From NCBI GenBank assembly GCA_043228905.1, contig JBHGNT010000013.1, positions 12,586,001 through 12,650,000 on the forward strand: a stretch of 64,000 bases of DNA, written 5' to 3'. The position numbers and the translations under genes are program-made. Under the pieces are notes generated by a model, which did not search any database, was not told the origin of the DNA, and worked only from the letters and a program-made list of their open reading frames with translations. Positions 20,730-34,620 of the stretch are shown here, one piece after another (within the stretch, counting starts at the first letter, position 1; each line of letters begins with the position of its first letter). Origin of the DNA: Azolla caroliniana (lineage: Eukaryota > Polypodiophyta).

Positions 20730-23700
20730 CTAGTAGGCAGAACAAACATCATCAAGGGAGGAGGTAGAGGATTGCTTAATGCCATTGCCTTTTTGTGGCG
20801 AAGAAGTTGTTGAGTTCTTCGTGCCTAACGAGCTCTTAGACCCTGAAGCAGACTGAAGGCACACATGGAGTGGTGGGATGGTAGGCATGGAGAAGGACCC
20901 ATACGAGTTCCAACAAAAGGGTTGGTCAACAAAAAATCCACGAAAGGGCAACAATTCAACGTGTGAGACAACAATTGCAGTACAAGGCATAGTGTCACTA
21001 CAAGCAAAGTGTATGGGACTACTCTTGCTGTATGTCCCATGTATGTTGCGGTACGTAATGCCCGTGACACGGACTGCAGAGCTCATGTTTCGGCATCGCC
21101 CACTCCCAACCGAGTCACAATAGAATTGATCAATGATGATGGGATTGCTAATGTTCTCCACCATCACATTGTTGTACGTTATGCTCTTGACTGCTCCTTG
21201 CCCACCCTACGTGCGCAATCATAACAAGAATAATCAATATCATCAAAAGGATGACAATCATGATAAAAACAATGACAAAATAAAAGTTCGTGTCATCATC
21301 ATCAATAGTAAAGAATATTTTCCAATACACTATATCCTTTTGTGAAACTTTTATGGTTTTCCTAAACATATATGTAGGTATAATAGATCATAGAATACAT
21401 GTATGATAGGGCATAGAAACAATAGTCATTCTACACAAATAAATGTGTGTAACATGGTGCTAGTAGTATGTGTCATGTGTATATGCGTACCATAAATCAA
21501 AAACATGTGAAACTAATAAAGTGTAACGCTAAAGAGATGCCTACAACATGAAAAAGTGAAGTATGGCATCGAGAGGTTTCATCACAAAGAATGTGTGTTT
21601 TGGTCTCTATATTAATGTACTTTATATGGTGAAAGTATCTTGAACCAACTCTAATTGTTGTTCATATATACCCAATGCTCCAACATCTATACATGAATGA
21701 AACATCTTGCCTCATTCTTGTCTTTCAAGCATCCCACAATTTTGTCCATTATCACCTTGCATACATGCATGCATCTACTTTTACGTGTTGCATTCAAATG
21801 TGCTCAATTTATTATCATACATGCATAAGTAGTATACAATTGTAGCCTATTAATGATTTTATTATTACTCTCTTGTTTATATTTTATGTATGCTTCTAAG
21901 TTATGGAGATGCATATAACCCACTTCAAAAAGTGGATTGAATCGTTGGCTCTTCAATTAAGAGAAATTGTGACACAAGCATCTATATACACACATTTTGC
22001 ATAGTGTAGGAGTATGTGTATAGAAAGCTCATACAAAGTATATTTACAAACACACCATAAGAATAGTGTTTTAGATTATCACTAGGGAGTGGATATTTTA
22101 GGTATCATTATGGGAAATTTGTTTGTTAACTTAATTAATTGCATGTGATAAATGACAATTGAAGTCCAATCTATCTTTGGAAAGTATAGCCCAAACACTT
22201 TTATGACTACAAGGATGAAGTTAAAATTCTTCAAAAACATGTTTCCATGCAAAAACACATTCATTGTGGCGTGTAAATGCCTTTGTTGATCATAACCCTA
22301 TAAATGCATGTTAAATTTAATTTCTAAACCCTAAAGGCTTAGCTGTAGTTATGGCATGTATAATCAACATTCACTTTTTCACGCTTGCACTTTCTTCATC
22401 CCAAAAATACAAATGAGCCTCAAAACATACACAATCTATATTCATGTTTGGTTTGTCTTTATATTATTAGACATGTATTAAGTTTCAAGTATTTTAGAAA
22501 TTGACAAAATCAATGGCCTCTTTTTTATTTCTTTGATCATGGACCCTCATCGGTCCTTAACATTTTCTTAAACTCATTTACGTACACAAGCATAATGACA
22601 TTACTATGTTTATTATCCATTCCTATGAGAAGAAAAGAATGGAAATGCGTCAACTATTATTATCATGCACCAATGAATGATATGACTTATTTTATGAGTG
22701 AAAGATTGAAGCTATCTAGTAATCCTTATTCTACTATGAGTTTATATGTTTCTCTCATGCTTTACAAAAAAGTCATTAATCAATGGCCCATCCCAAGAGC
22801 ATGAAATAGTTAAAGAAATATTTACATTCATGTCACACATACGGCAAACCCCTCCTTAATCATCTACGTATATTTGAATGCAATTTAATGAGGTTTTGCC
22901 AAGGAACAAAAAACATTATTTGGGATGCCATCAATTCTCATTCTTTATTGTAGCATCCAAGACCTTAATTTTACTAGAGCACATCTTGCCCTTTACCTGC
23001 CATGTCTTGATCCTGAGACCATTTTGTGAGTTCTTAATGGTCACATCATGCACAGTGACATTTGAGACACAAGCTTGTGTTTGCCCACGACCTAATCCTC
23101 CCAAACTGTGGCCATAACAATGGGAAGAGTTCTTAGTTATACTACATATTGACTATGAAATCAAACATTACATCCTTGCAAATTATTTATGTTTAGTCAT
23201 AGTCATGCTACCTGATGCCATGTCCATTATCACATACTATGTCATGAATATCCAAATTTGAACTTCCAGTTTGAATGGAGATGCAATCATCACCTAGAAA
23301 AAATGGGTGTGTTAAAAATTAATGTGTCGATTCATATAGGTGGCAATTTGTTATTGAATAATTGAACTAGTCAATTAATTCTATAAAATATATCATAACA
23401 TATTACATCTTTGAACAAAACAGAGTGCTTTATAAGTTATTGACTCAATCAATCATCAATCTATATTTTCGACAAGTACATTTATCTTTATATTTATTGA
23501 GGTAAATAGTTCTAGCAGGTTGTGTACAATGACACGAAATATGCAAATAATATTGGTTTCACGTTCTAAAAACTAAGTGTGTTAAAAAGATGATAAATGG
23601 CACAAACATCAAAATTAGTTGGTAAATGGAAATTAATAATGAAGTGTCTAGAATCCTACTATATGGAGCAAGGGGAGCCATAATTGATTCTTATGCCTTC

Positions 23701-26700
23701 GTATAAAGAAATAATGCCTATTTCCTTGAGATTAACATGTGCACATCTATTACATATGAACAGTTCACATCCTAGAGAAATATTGATTTCTCAAAGGTCA
23801 TGCAAAAGAATGATGTCGCACACAAACATCAACATTCATTGGAGACTGGGAAATGAAAAGTCCAAACTTGAAATATTGTGTTAATGTGCAGGACAAGGAA
23901 CATGATGGCAAACATTGGTTGCTATATACAATAATAACACTTTTTGGGTTGTGAGACATTTTGAGGACAACATAAGGAAACATGTTGAAACATCATATTG
24001 ATCCAATAAGCAGAGGACAATCTTTCGTGAACATATAATAATGGCATCTTTTGGGAGTCATAATTGCAAACACCTAGTGCTCGCGACAAAAGGGAACGGA
24101 AAAGACATGAACATTGTGTGTGAATGGGAATGTCATACTTGGTAAAAGTAACCAATTAACCAAGTTCAAACCCAAACCATCACAATTTGATGCAAACACT
24201 TTTCAACTTTCTGACATGTCAAACTTTGTAAAAGTTGAAACCTTTTTTTTTTACTGATGGGTGCATGATAATTAAAGCTTGTAATAAAGAGAGATTGATC
24301 AACTCACTTACTAAATCTAGCGAGACATAACAAATTGTGCACTTACCATTCGAGATGTGGGAATTATGGATTTCAACATTTTGTGTGTTTTGGAGGTGGA
24401 TCCCGTCAGTGTTGGGGCTATTTCCGGGCGAGCTAACGCTGATATTGCGCACGGTGACACCCACACAACTATCGAACTTCAAGTGGGTTTGTGGGCTATT
24501 TAGGATTCGGATATTTTGTACTGTGATATTATTACTCCCATAGAATCGAACGGCCTAAGCAACAATTAACCAGATTGTTTAGAAACAAACTACAACAGTT
24601 TGGGTAATAAATAAATAAACATTAATGGGGCACAAAAATGGAACTTACAGTGGGACGGGTGGGGTACTTTTTGCCCTGGCAAGAAGCCAAAAAATTGAGC
24701 TTTTAGAAATGAATGGAGAATGAAACAAATATAAATTTTAATTAGAGTTTTTCCATGTTCTTGCACACACCCCGTCACATGTAGCAAGGTAAGGTGGAGA
24801 CTTACTCGCAAGAAACTCATAATGTTAAACCTCATTAATAACGTGAGAGGGAAAGAATGTGCTTTCACGCATAGGGGAATCTCTACACCATTCGAGGGAT
24901 ATACTACATATATGTTATATTATTATTATTATTACCTTGGAGGCTATGGAGGCGGACCACCAAGCAGCGCCATTCCCATCGATTGTGCCGGTGCCAGTGA
25001 TGAGCACGTTGTGAAGCTTCGAGAAATTAATCCATTCTAGAAGGCCTTTCGAGTAAAGGCTCCCCCATTTAGTTGGATTATCTGGGGCAACCACATCACC
25101 TTCGATCTGGTGACAATGTTTTGAGATAATCGAAGACCCCAAGTTTTAGCGTAAGCCGTAAAAACAAGTGTCTAGGAACTATAGTGAAAATCAAACTCTA
25201 GACACAAAAAAACAAACACCCCAAAAAAGAAAGGGAAACAATTTTAACTTTTACAACAAAGCAAAAAGCAAAAGGCAAAAGCCCAAAAGTACACGACAAA
25301 TGTTTGAAGGATCTTTTTTCTATTTACAAAATATGTCATTATCGGAATCAGAATCAGAATTTTGTCTTTGTTTTAAAAAAAAAACATATAAAAACCATCC
25401 CTCTCTCCCCGTGAGCACTATCTCTCTCTCTCTCTCTTATCACGTGAAGACATCTCTTTCTCTATCATCACGTGACACACACTCCCTCTCTCTATCTTCT
25501 CCCCCCTTATCACAATCCCATGAAATTTGGTCCTCTCACTTTACATATTCAACTCGTTATGACCAAAAGACCCTTTGTATGTTTGAAGCCAATAGCAAAA
25601 TAATTGAGCCTGCAAACATTCTCACACCCAATATTTCTTTCGGACTTGCTCTAATTCTGAATTTCCCCACCTTATACACTACTTGCTCCACCTTGGCTAC
25701 ACTTGAATCCCTAGTGACATTAAGCACTATAGACAAACATGTGCGGGAAAGTGGCCTCTAGCCCACATCGACGAATTATGATCTCTAATTTGGTATTTAG
25801 ACCTAACCCCCCCCCCCCCCCCATAGAATGCTCATATTGTGGAACTCTAATCAATGTAGGGGCACAACAAGGAAACGTGAAGGGGATATTGTCCCCAAAT
25901 TGGGGAGAATGCACCAAAAGTTCAAAAAAGTTGGATCCTCCACACATGGGGGTATTTGCCTATTATGACTTTGGCCTAGTCTAACCCCACCATGCATAGA
26001 TAGGTAGGGGATGGATAGGGCCCAGTCTAACCCCATCATGCATAGCTAGATATCATCAACAGGACGTGGGGAAACATCAAGGAAAAGTGAGATCTCTACT
26101 ATCACAATGGTGGGAAAATGCATAGTAAAATCATATGATGCTTATCACAATCCAATTACGAAAAACATTTGAAATATAAAATGAGCTCATCCCCACATGG
26201 GGAAAATTGCATTCACGTGATACATAAATGATAAGTAGTATTATACTTGAAAGATCATGTTGTTAGCACAAGGCCCGGATAAGACGATGGGGCGGATAAC
26301 AAACGTGAAATACTGAGGGACTTCGAAAATGGACCCTTCCACTTGACATGCCTCTTGCCAAGCCGCAACAAATGCCTGAAATACAACAATTTATAGTAAC
26401 TTTTGGAAGATTCAAAAGGAGAAGAAAAATACTAGTCAAAATATTAAAACTAAACTAACATATAGTTCTCTTTCTATTATCACTCCTCTCTCATTTAAAA
26501 CATTGCTAAAAAACTTAGACCTAAACCAACTTATGTACATATGCTTTACTTGCCTTTGTGTCATCAGCTTGGCCATCTCCAACTGCTCCATATGACAACA
26601 CATCAAATATCTTGCTATACGAAGAGGATGAATGAGAAGGATAACTATCACCACTCATTTGTCCTTGGCCTTTTCTATGCTTTGTTCTATGCCTTTTGTG

Positions 26701-26901
26701 TTCCTTCTTCATGCTATTAAAATTATATCCCTTGTTAGTAATGGTGTTAATGTTGTTGCGCCCCTTGCGGTTATGTGCGCTTACGCCTTTCACCACCTCC
26801 TCCATTTCAAGATTTAGCATCAAATGCAAAAGAATGGCTATAATGATGCTTATCTTATAAACCTTGTTAATTGAAGTCGAAGATACAATTGATGCCATCA
26901 C
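20730..26901 (-). CDS. Polygalacturonase, GH28 (8 exons, 516 aa)
   Basis: Hydrolyses alpha-1,4 links of homogalacturonan in the cell wall. Exons on the minus strand: 26901-26554, 26375-26247, 25106-24936, 24675-24649, 24554-24347, 23293-23212, 23105-22997 and 21206-20730. They sum to 1551 nt with phases that all fit and no internal stop. A signal anchor ([13 protein letters not shown]) is followed by a Lys/His/Asn-rich spacer. The catalytic domain starts [14 protein letters not shown]28 motifs in order are [28 protein letters not shown] and RIKTWQ, so the catalytic Asp residues, the His and the RIK are all present. The end has CWNSYG and a Ser-rich tail. The long basic spacer resembles the At1g48100-like clade. 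Intron 1 has donor AAG|GCAAGT, a GC-AG intron; the others are GT-AG. Exon 4 is only 27 nt and supplies the KYPTRPT segment. Intact frame, motifs and splice sites argue for a functional gene. Confidence 0.93.
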
Positions 26902-26944
26902 TCACTACAACTAACAAGAGCCACTTATGAACTCACATCCAAAA

Positions 26945-26962
26945 TTCAAATTTAAATAGAAA
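26945..26962 (-). promoter_or_regulatory. Possible TATA box of the polygalacturonase
   Basis: On the minus strand TCTATTTAAATTTG lies about 50 bases upstream of the first ATG. The spacing would give a short leader. AT-rich flanks make this tentative. Confidence 0.3.
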
Positions 26963-28456
26963 TGGTTTATTAGTAGGTTTAGGATTGATAGCTTCTTATG
27001 AGAATGATATGAATACTAAGAGGGAACATAGAGAGCTCATAAGAATTTACAATATAGCTTTGCTAGTTTCATGCATTAGGGCATCACTCCTTGTGAAGGC
27101 ACTAACAACATCAATGTTAATGGATGATTCCGCAAATTTACTATGGGAACATGTTTATGTTGTCTTAACCAAGGATTTCAAGCTAGAATTTTATGGGCAA
27201 CACCCTTTGTTAAACAATCAACCAATGTAGCTTAAGATATAAATGAACTAGATAGGCATAGAGCTAGAAGAGAAGGATGGGTGTGTAAGAGTTACAAAAA
27301 TTTGGAAGGATGGAGCTATAGGGAGAACATGAAAGGTGATAAATGAATAATGGATAGAGTGTGTGAGAGTCCCTCACTAGAAGTCAGTGATAAATAAATA
27401 ATGGGTCACCTTGTGATAGCCTTGAGCATCAGCTTGGATTTACATGAAACAGTACCCATTGGGTTGTACTAGATGCGTTTAATATAGGGTAAGTTAGTGG
27501 TGATAACTTCCAAATATTTTACTCTATATAACATCAGAATTTATGGCCATGAATCGAAGCTAAAATTTGGAAACCCATTTTAAAGTGGAACTAGGTGGAG
27601 GACTTGGTTGAGTGATACCAAAAAAGTGCCTTGGACAATGGTATTGGAGTGGTGAAATAGTTTTTGGAAGGTGTTGAAAAGATGTTATTCTAAGAGATAA
27701 AAAGTGAATAAATGTTTGAAGTTTCCTTCGAGGCTGGTGTTAGCTCCCCCCGTATTTTAATTTAGTTTTAAAAGGCTTTCAAATGGTAACATGTTGAACA
27801 CTAAATGACTTGTTTGGACAACTACTAAATGGCGAGTTCATATAGAAAATCGTGCACTATCTCTCATCCATGCTTCATGTGATGTGTGACGTAAATATGG
27901 CTTGTGCACTTTGTAAACATTTTGCCATGAAAACTTCCCATAACTTATTGCTTTCTTGCTAGAGCTCTAGCCTTCATTAATAAATATCAAGGTGGACAAC
28001 TCCATTTAAAAAGCATTCACGCTATAATTTCTTTACATGCTCAAGTGGAAAGATGACAAAGTTTATGTAACCAATGGATATTGAGCTATATTTGGAAGAA
28101 AAAGGTTTGGGTTGCATTTGCAAATAAGATTTCTTCGGGACTATTCTCATGCTTGATAATTATATGTTGCATTTTTGTGAAAATAGATATGCACATGTAG
28201 TAAGGAAAAACAATGGATACTAGTACAGAAAAAGATAAATTTTAATATGGTCTAGAGTGGTTAGTAGTAGTTAGTAAGATCCAAACAAATGTGACACTAT
28301 TAATTAACTTCTCCAAGTCATAATTTTCACTAGTGCAAGCCTTTTATGTCATGAAGTTTTGTTTGTCGAGCATACGCAGGTATCATGCCACAACATTATT
28401 AACATCTAAGTAAGGCCAAGAATGGTAACCCTAGGGTTGTGGAAATTATGTAAAGC
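26963..28456. other. AT-rich intergenic DNA
   Basis: No gene or recognised element. The 81-codon plus frame at 26985-27230 has no domain. Confidence 0.5.
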
Positions 28457-29525
28457 TATAATTTTAGGAATTCTTGGGTTGTGACAGAATTCTAGAACAA
28501 ATAGGATAAGTTTGTCCTCCACATGATGTTAGGATAAGTTTGTCCTCCACATGATGTAAAAATAGCAAATTATTGTGGTTCATAACTTTCAAGTTGTGGG
28601 TTCAATCTCCAAGGGAAGGATATGAGGACAATTGTGCTCAAATGCAATGGGTTGTTCAAGTATCAAAGGAAAAATTTCTTGATAGAAAAAAACTTTTGTT
28701 CAAGCTTCAATGGCTACATCATATGGATGAGCAACAAGGTTCATACCCATGATGGATTGTTCTAATGTTGAAGGGAAATTTTGTTGTGGGTTTTTCGTGT
28801 GGTGACTTGGGTGAATATCTTAGCCTTTGTTAATCAAACCATGAGTATGCTATGGTCAGGTCAACCATATTAGTCAAACCATCCAAAAATTTGATATGAA
28901 ACAAGACATTACATGCTGAAGCATAATGAGAAACCATTGCCTTTATGCATCACATAAGAAACTTTACATATGTCCATATTCTTTAGAGATTCAAAGTATT
29001 ACATATTGTTAAATTTCATAAACATTTATTTTCCAAGAAATTCACACTTGAATGCTCACATGATACACCCGCAATCCAAAATTTATCCCAAAAACCAGCC
29101 ACATATCAATCTATCCAGATTCCAATAAACAAGGATAATTTACCAGATGTGACAATTAGGATCCTCCAAAATTGACTCACAATAAAGCTAAGGATATTCA
29201 CCCAAGTCACCACATGAAAAACCCATAACAAAATTTCTCTTCAACACTTGAACAATCCATCATGGGTATGGACCTTGTTGCTCATCCACACAATGCACCC
29301 AAGTTTTTTTCTATTTGGAAGTTTTTCCTTTGATACTTGAACAACCCATTGGGTTTGAGCACAATTGTCCTCACATCTATCCCTTGGAGTTTGAACCCAC
29401 AACTTGAAAGTTATAAACCACAATGCTTTGCTATTTTTACATCATGTGAGAACAAACTTATCCTATTTGTTCTAAAAATCCTTCAAAAGTTTCACAACCC
29501 AAAAGTTCTTAAAACTATAGGGTTT
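28457..29525. repeat. Large inverted repeat (arms ~350-375 bp, spacer ~340 bp)
   Basis: Left arm 28457-28832 and right arm 29175-29525 match in inverted orientation. Shared blocks are gaacaaataggataagtttg, caagttgtgggttcaa-ctcc, gaggacaattgtgctcaaa and gtggtgacttgggtgaatat. The left arm carries an extra 28-bp tandem copy (ttaggataagtttgtcctcc...). The arms have diverged by roughly a tenth. No coding is supported. The structure suggests a foldback element or an inverted duplication. A LINE has inserted at the outer end of the right arm. Confidence 0.8.
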
Positions 29526-30330
29526 CGCGAGGCAGCGATTGCATGGGGAAGTGCATTACGATTGCTATGCCATGCCTCTAGCTCATTTACCTTCAAATGG
29601 GGATATGTTTGTTGGAACTATCTTGGTGATGATGTGGAGAAATATGATAGCACATGCAAACTAACGTACAAAGGGGAGAATGGAACTATTTTGCTGATAA
29701 TTGATAACAAGGTACTTATAGTTATTGCACAAAAGCAGAATTTTGGAGATCTATGGATGTTGCTTACACCCATTTGTCGTAGGGTGCATATGGAGGACAA
29801 GATATACCAAGGTATTTTCAGCAAACAAACGGCCTCTAGTTGAATCCATTAAGCTAATATGGCACACACCAATAACTACATTGAGGTTGAATTTCAGAAA
29901 ACGTTGGTGTACTACACCGATGGCTGCAAAAAATGGAATGGATATACAATGGCAGTATGTAGTACACAGATGGTTGTTCCCCCCTCCCGTTAGTTGAAAG
30001 AGGGGCGTGAATGAGATGAGATACATAGAGAACAGACATGTGGGCTATTGAATGCAGATGATGTGTATGGAAAATGGGTGGATAACAAGTAAATAGATAT
30101 AGCAAGGTATACAATGGCCAGAGACATATGCGAAAGTGTAAGATAAATATGTGATGTTGCCTAGATGTAAGTAGACATATGGTGGCAAGCTTTTGTACAA
30201 CCAACACAGGGTATATAGTAGTTGAGAATGATAGGATAATTTAGGCAAGGACAACCCGAGAAGGGGACTAAAGTTATGTATAGAAGGACATTTTAACCAA
30301 TGGAGTATATTATTTTTTGGAAAAAAAAGA
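29526..30330 (+). mobile_element. 5'-truncated LINE copy 1
   Basis: It matches 33885-34610 throughout. Shared segments include LCHASS, WMLLTPI and LNFRKRWCTTPM, and both end with a ttttttggaaaaaaaag tail. It is flanked by near-identical 20-21-bp sequences, gttcttaaaactatagggttt at 29505 and gttcctaaaattataggttt at 30331, a long target duplication typical of LINEs. The inner frames are broken. Confidence 0.75.
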
Positions 30331-30350
30331 GTTCCTAAAATTATAGGTTT

Positions 30351-32900
30351 TGAATATGCTTAGGTTTGACTAATATGCTTCACCTAGAGTGGACATTGTA
30401 TTCAGGCACATTTGAATTTAACATTGGGTTTTAAACTTACAATTATGGCACAAAAAATTTCATAAAACACTCATATCTTTTCTGAAGCGAAAAAAAGGTG
30501 CTCTTCATGTCTACACAATGGTCTTAGACTCTTGATGTGCAAGTATTGGTCCTCGAAAATGCCCAGCAGTGGTTTCTAACACAACTATAGCTTCGGTCTT
30601 AGACATGTATCTTGAAAGGGGTCATTGTGTAGCTTTATGTTAGGGTCAGAGAACACCAACAAAGTTGTGAATGTGTGATATATTTTAGGTTGAGCTAAAC
30701 AAGGATAATGAGGAGTAATTAACTCATTTAATTGAGGGCTCCTTGGAGTTTGTTTGCCCTCATATCGACCTTCCTTGCAACTAGGAACCCAAGGTCGTAC
30801 ATTTTCATTGCAACCACAAACACTTGCACCAAGATCAATAAGCATTACTAATCTGGCACAAACCATTGTACAATACCACAAATGTACTCATCATCAACAC
30901 ATTGAACACCCAAGAACTACTCAATTGACATTTTCCAAACATATATTAAGGTTAAATGGTAAATTATAGAAAACATTCATGGCCCTCAAAGATAAAATAG
31001 CTCTTGAAAAAGTTGCAATTATCTTCCTCATGAAAATTGAGCAATGTTAGCAAACCTACATGCAACAAAATTTTCTTTATGGGATGAAATCCAAGATTAG
31101 TTGGTCACACTTGTTTTAACAAAGAGACAAGCCTATAGGCCCAGATTCCCTACAAAGTATACATACTATCCAACTTACAAGCTAATGTTGCCGCTTGTGT
31201 CCATTTGAGACCCTTATTGCAAGAGAAAATGCACATATGATGGGTTTCTCTAAATATGAAAATGTTGACATCATCCCATTTAAGGTAGTGACAAAATGAC
31301 TCACAAAGAGGGTGAGTGAAGGAATCAATAATATGGTATGTGATGAGGATAGTATTTAGGAGTTTAAATAGGAACATAGCCGAATAGCAAGGCCGATGAA
31401 GAATGGGTGACATTAAAAGGATGTCAGCTCAAATAACCATGTTATAGTTATCATGAAAATGGGGCATATTGCCTCATTCTTTGCCAATAATCAACTTTCC
31501 ATTGTTCTAAGGTCCAAATGGGATTTTGCACCTCACTTCTTCTTTTTTTCCAAAACAAAAGATCCGTCCATTAGTTTTAAAAAAGCATATTAGCTACAAA
31601 CTACAAAATAGATGGAAAAGAAACGACTATCCTTCCCAAGCCCGTCTTGTGTAAGACAATGGCTAGTCATGGATCCTTCATTTAATTGAGATCCATGGAT
31701 TTTGCACCTCACTTGAGGCCGTCCACAAGTAATTCTTATTGTACTTGATGACCTTAAATGGCCAACAACATACAAAGAAATAGGAGGCAAAGGGAACTTA
31801 TGAGAGTAGTGAAGTGGTGCCTAATTAACAAAGAAGGGAAATTTGTAGACAATGAAACCCCATAAAACATGGATTTGTAGAAACAAGGTATTGCATAGAA
31901 TCACTCTCATAATGTAAGACATGAAGATGATCAGGAAGAAAGATTGAATTTGGAGACCGAGTGAAGTGGGCAACAATAATAAGTTATTGAGGCTTGTCAA
32001 TGCCAATCAACTTATTAGACAACAAAAGTTGACACATTAGGGTATTCTCTAATTCTAACATGTTAAAATTTGCAAGTCCATTTTCATATAATTCTTGTAT
32101 GGGTGGTGACATACCTCATCATGATTGGGCAACCATGGATATTTGAAGTCAAAGTCATCTAGAATTTAAAACACTAACAAGTTATGTTACAACCCAAAGG
32201 GATCAAAGCATAATAGTCAACATGGGCAATCAAGGTTCTCAAATGATCAACGAGAGTATGGTCAAGACGGCCAAACAAGAGAGTTTTGGTTAGGAGTCTA
32301 AAAATGAGAACATCGTTGATGTAAAATGAAAATTCTAGAGATTTGGGGGATCATAGAAAGTATTGTAGTTCATACTCAATAGGAGTGGAGGAACTAGATG
32401 ATGAACAAAGAGTGAAGTTATAAAAGTAATGGACTACAATATTGCTTGAAGAGGTGGAAATAAGGTAAACAAGCAAACAATTTCCATATATAAGCCAAAG
32501 ATTTAATTTTCTAATAAGATTCAAGGTACAATTTCAGCCAACACCATTCTCTGACAATTTTGAACAACTCTCCTCAGTGGTAAAACATGCACATAAATGG
32601 CTATATGACACAATACCAGAACATGCGAAGGGGGTTCCAAAATACATGAAGTGCAAGAGATTTGAGGAGCTCTAACTTCCATCATTGAACATGAGAAGGT
32701 TGATCTCAATGGTACCACAGCCTTATAAGGAGGATCTATGGTAATCCAACGAGAGGTTCCATTTAATGGGTTAAGTGATTACTTTAGGTTGCCGTTATAT
32801 ATAGTTAGTCATACATGTTTATATATATATGGTTGTTGCCGAGACAAGGTGGACGTTGGCCAAGCAACCCATTTTGGGGCTTTGTGCCAGAAATGAGACC
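30351..32900. other. Intergenic DNA, no recognised gene
   Basis: Only short frames without domains. Nothing was found in 30351-32900 that can be named. Confidence 0.45.
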
Positions 32901-32949
32901 CAAATATTGGGGAAGTATGCAGAGTCGTTGTGCTATTGGAATTATGAAA

Positions 32950-34615
32950 GCATGACAAGAAATCAGAAAGGGGATCACATGTAGGTGGAGAAATGATGCA
33001 TATGTGCGGATGTACATGCCAATTGTATGGAACCCATTGATTAGAGATATGGATGGGCTGATGATAGGCCAAAAAGCAGGTTTCAAATGGGTTGAGTTAT
33101 TTAATGCCCAAGGGAATGCATTAGTGGAGTGGGAGAGGTTTTTGTCCAATGAGGTGGGCACTCAAAAGGCTAGAATATGGAGAATAAGCAGGGGTAAAGG
33201 CATGCTCAAGAGAATTACAGATGCCATTGCATGCTACAGGAATACCGTGGAAGAGGAAGAAGTAAAAACCTCTGAAAATGCGTGGACAGAACTTATAGAT
33301 GCTGAGAACTGCTTAATTGACATTAAGGGAATGAAAATAGAATCAAATGAGGTATTCTACTACAAACTAGAGCACGAAATGGTAAGAGTTGAGCAACCAG
33401 CCTTTCAAATAGAAAGGCCGATTAGGCTAATCGCAAAAAATGGCAAGAATATGATTATTGACCCTAAACCAATGGAGATCACACTGGCGAAAATGTGTTG
33501 GCCTATGCAAGGGCATTTGGATTAGTTATCATGGGACCCAACGATGTATTGTTGGAGAACTCAAGAACGAACTGATGGGGAAAAATTGGTTCAATTTTTC
33601 AGGTATAACACGAAGATTGGGAGGCAAATTATTCTAAAACAAGAACACAACAAGATTGCAGCAAGGAAATTTCAGATATAGGAGGGCATTAGTGAAATGA
33701 GACTAGATAAATTCTGGAAAATGATATGGCATGACAGATATGACCGCAAGATAATGATGTGTTTATGGCTTATTGCACATAGAGTCTTGCCGGTAGGAAC
33801 GTGGGGTAAAGGCCCCAATGTAGACCCTAGATGCATTGCATGTGGACAGATAGAAAGCATTTCCCATTGTCTATGGGAATGTCACGAGGTAGTGGCTATA
33901 TGGGGAAGGACACTATGTTTGCTTTGCCATGCCTCTAGTTTTTCACCCTCAACTGGGGACATGCTTGCTGAATTTGTCTTGAGGATGATGTGGCGAAATA
34001 TGATGGCACATGCGATGCTAAGTACAGAGGGGAGAATGACATTGTGCGGCTGATCACTGACAACAGGGTACCTACAACTTGTGCACAAAATCAAAAACTT
34101 GGAGATTTTTGGATGCTGCTTACCCCCATTACTATATGGTATATATGGACAACAAGGTGTACCAGGGTATTTTCAGTATACAAACGCCCCCCTGTTGAAT
34201 CGATTAAACTAATCTGGCACACATTAATAGCTACACTAAGAGCTCAATATGAGCGAATTGATGGTACTAATGATGTTGCAGAACTAATGAGGCTGAATTT
34301 TCGAAAGCGATGGTGTACTACACCGATGGCCTCAACAAATGGAATGGATATACTATGGAAGTATGAAGTACCCAAATGGTTGTTCACCCCCTCCCATTAG
34401 ATGAACGAGGGGAGTGAAAGACATGGCATGTGGGATAGTGAATGTAGGTGATGTGCATGAAAGGATGGCTAGAGCCATATATGAAAGTGTAAGATAAATA
34501 AGCAAGATCTCTTGTGTAGGATAGGATAGTCTTGGCTCGGCCTTCCCGAGAAAGGGATTGAGTTTTATGTATATTTTAACTAAAGGAGTATATTCTTTTT
34601 TGGAAAAAAAAAGAA
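32950..34615 (+). pseudogene. LINE copy 2: C-terminal RT region with zinc-binding domain and 3' end
   Basis: Plus frames 33004-33525, 33697-34053 and 33990-34400 form one damaged ORF. It has VRMYMPIVWNPLIRDMDG and WKMIWHDRYDRKIMMCLWL. These lead into the zinc box RCIACGQIESISHCLWEC (C-x2-C, H-x3-C), then FWMLLTPITIWYIW and NFRKRWCTTPM. This order is the region after the catalytic domain of plant LINE RTs (zf-RVT). It ends in an A-rich tail near 34600. A frameshift near 34000 and a stop at 33523 disable it. Confidence 0.75.
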
Positions 34616-34620
34616 AAGAA

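Noticed and set aside
30585-30881. 98-codon minus-strand frame
   Set aside because: No recognised domain and no splice context; nearby DNA is decayed repeat sequence.
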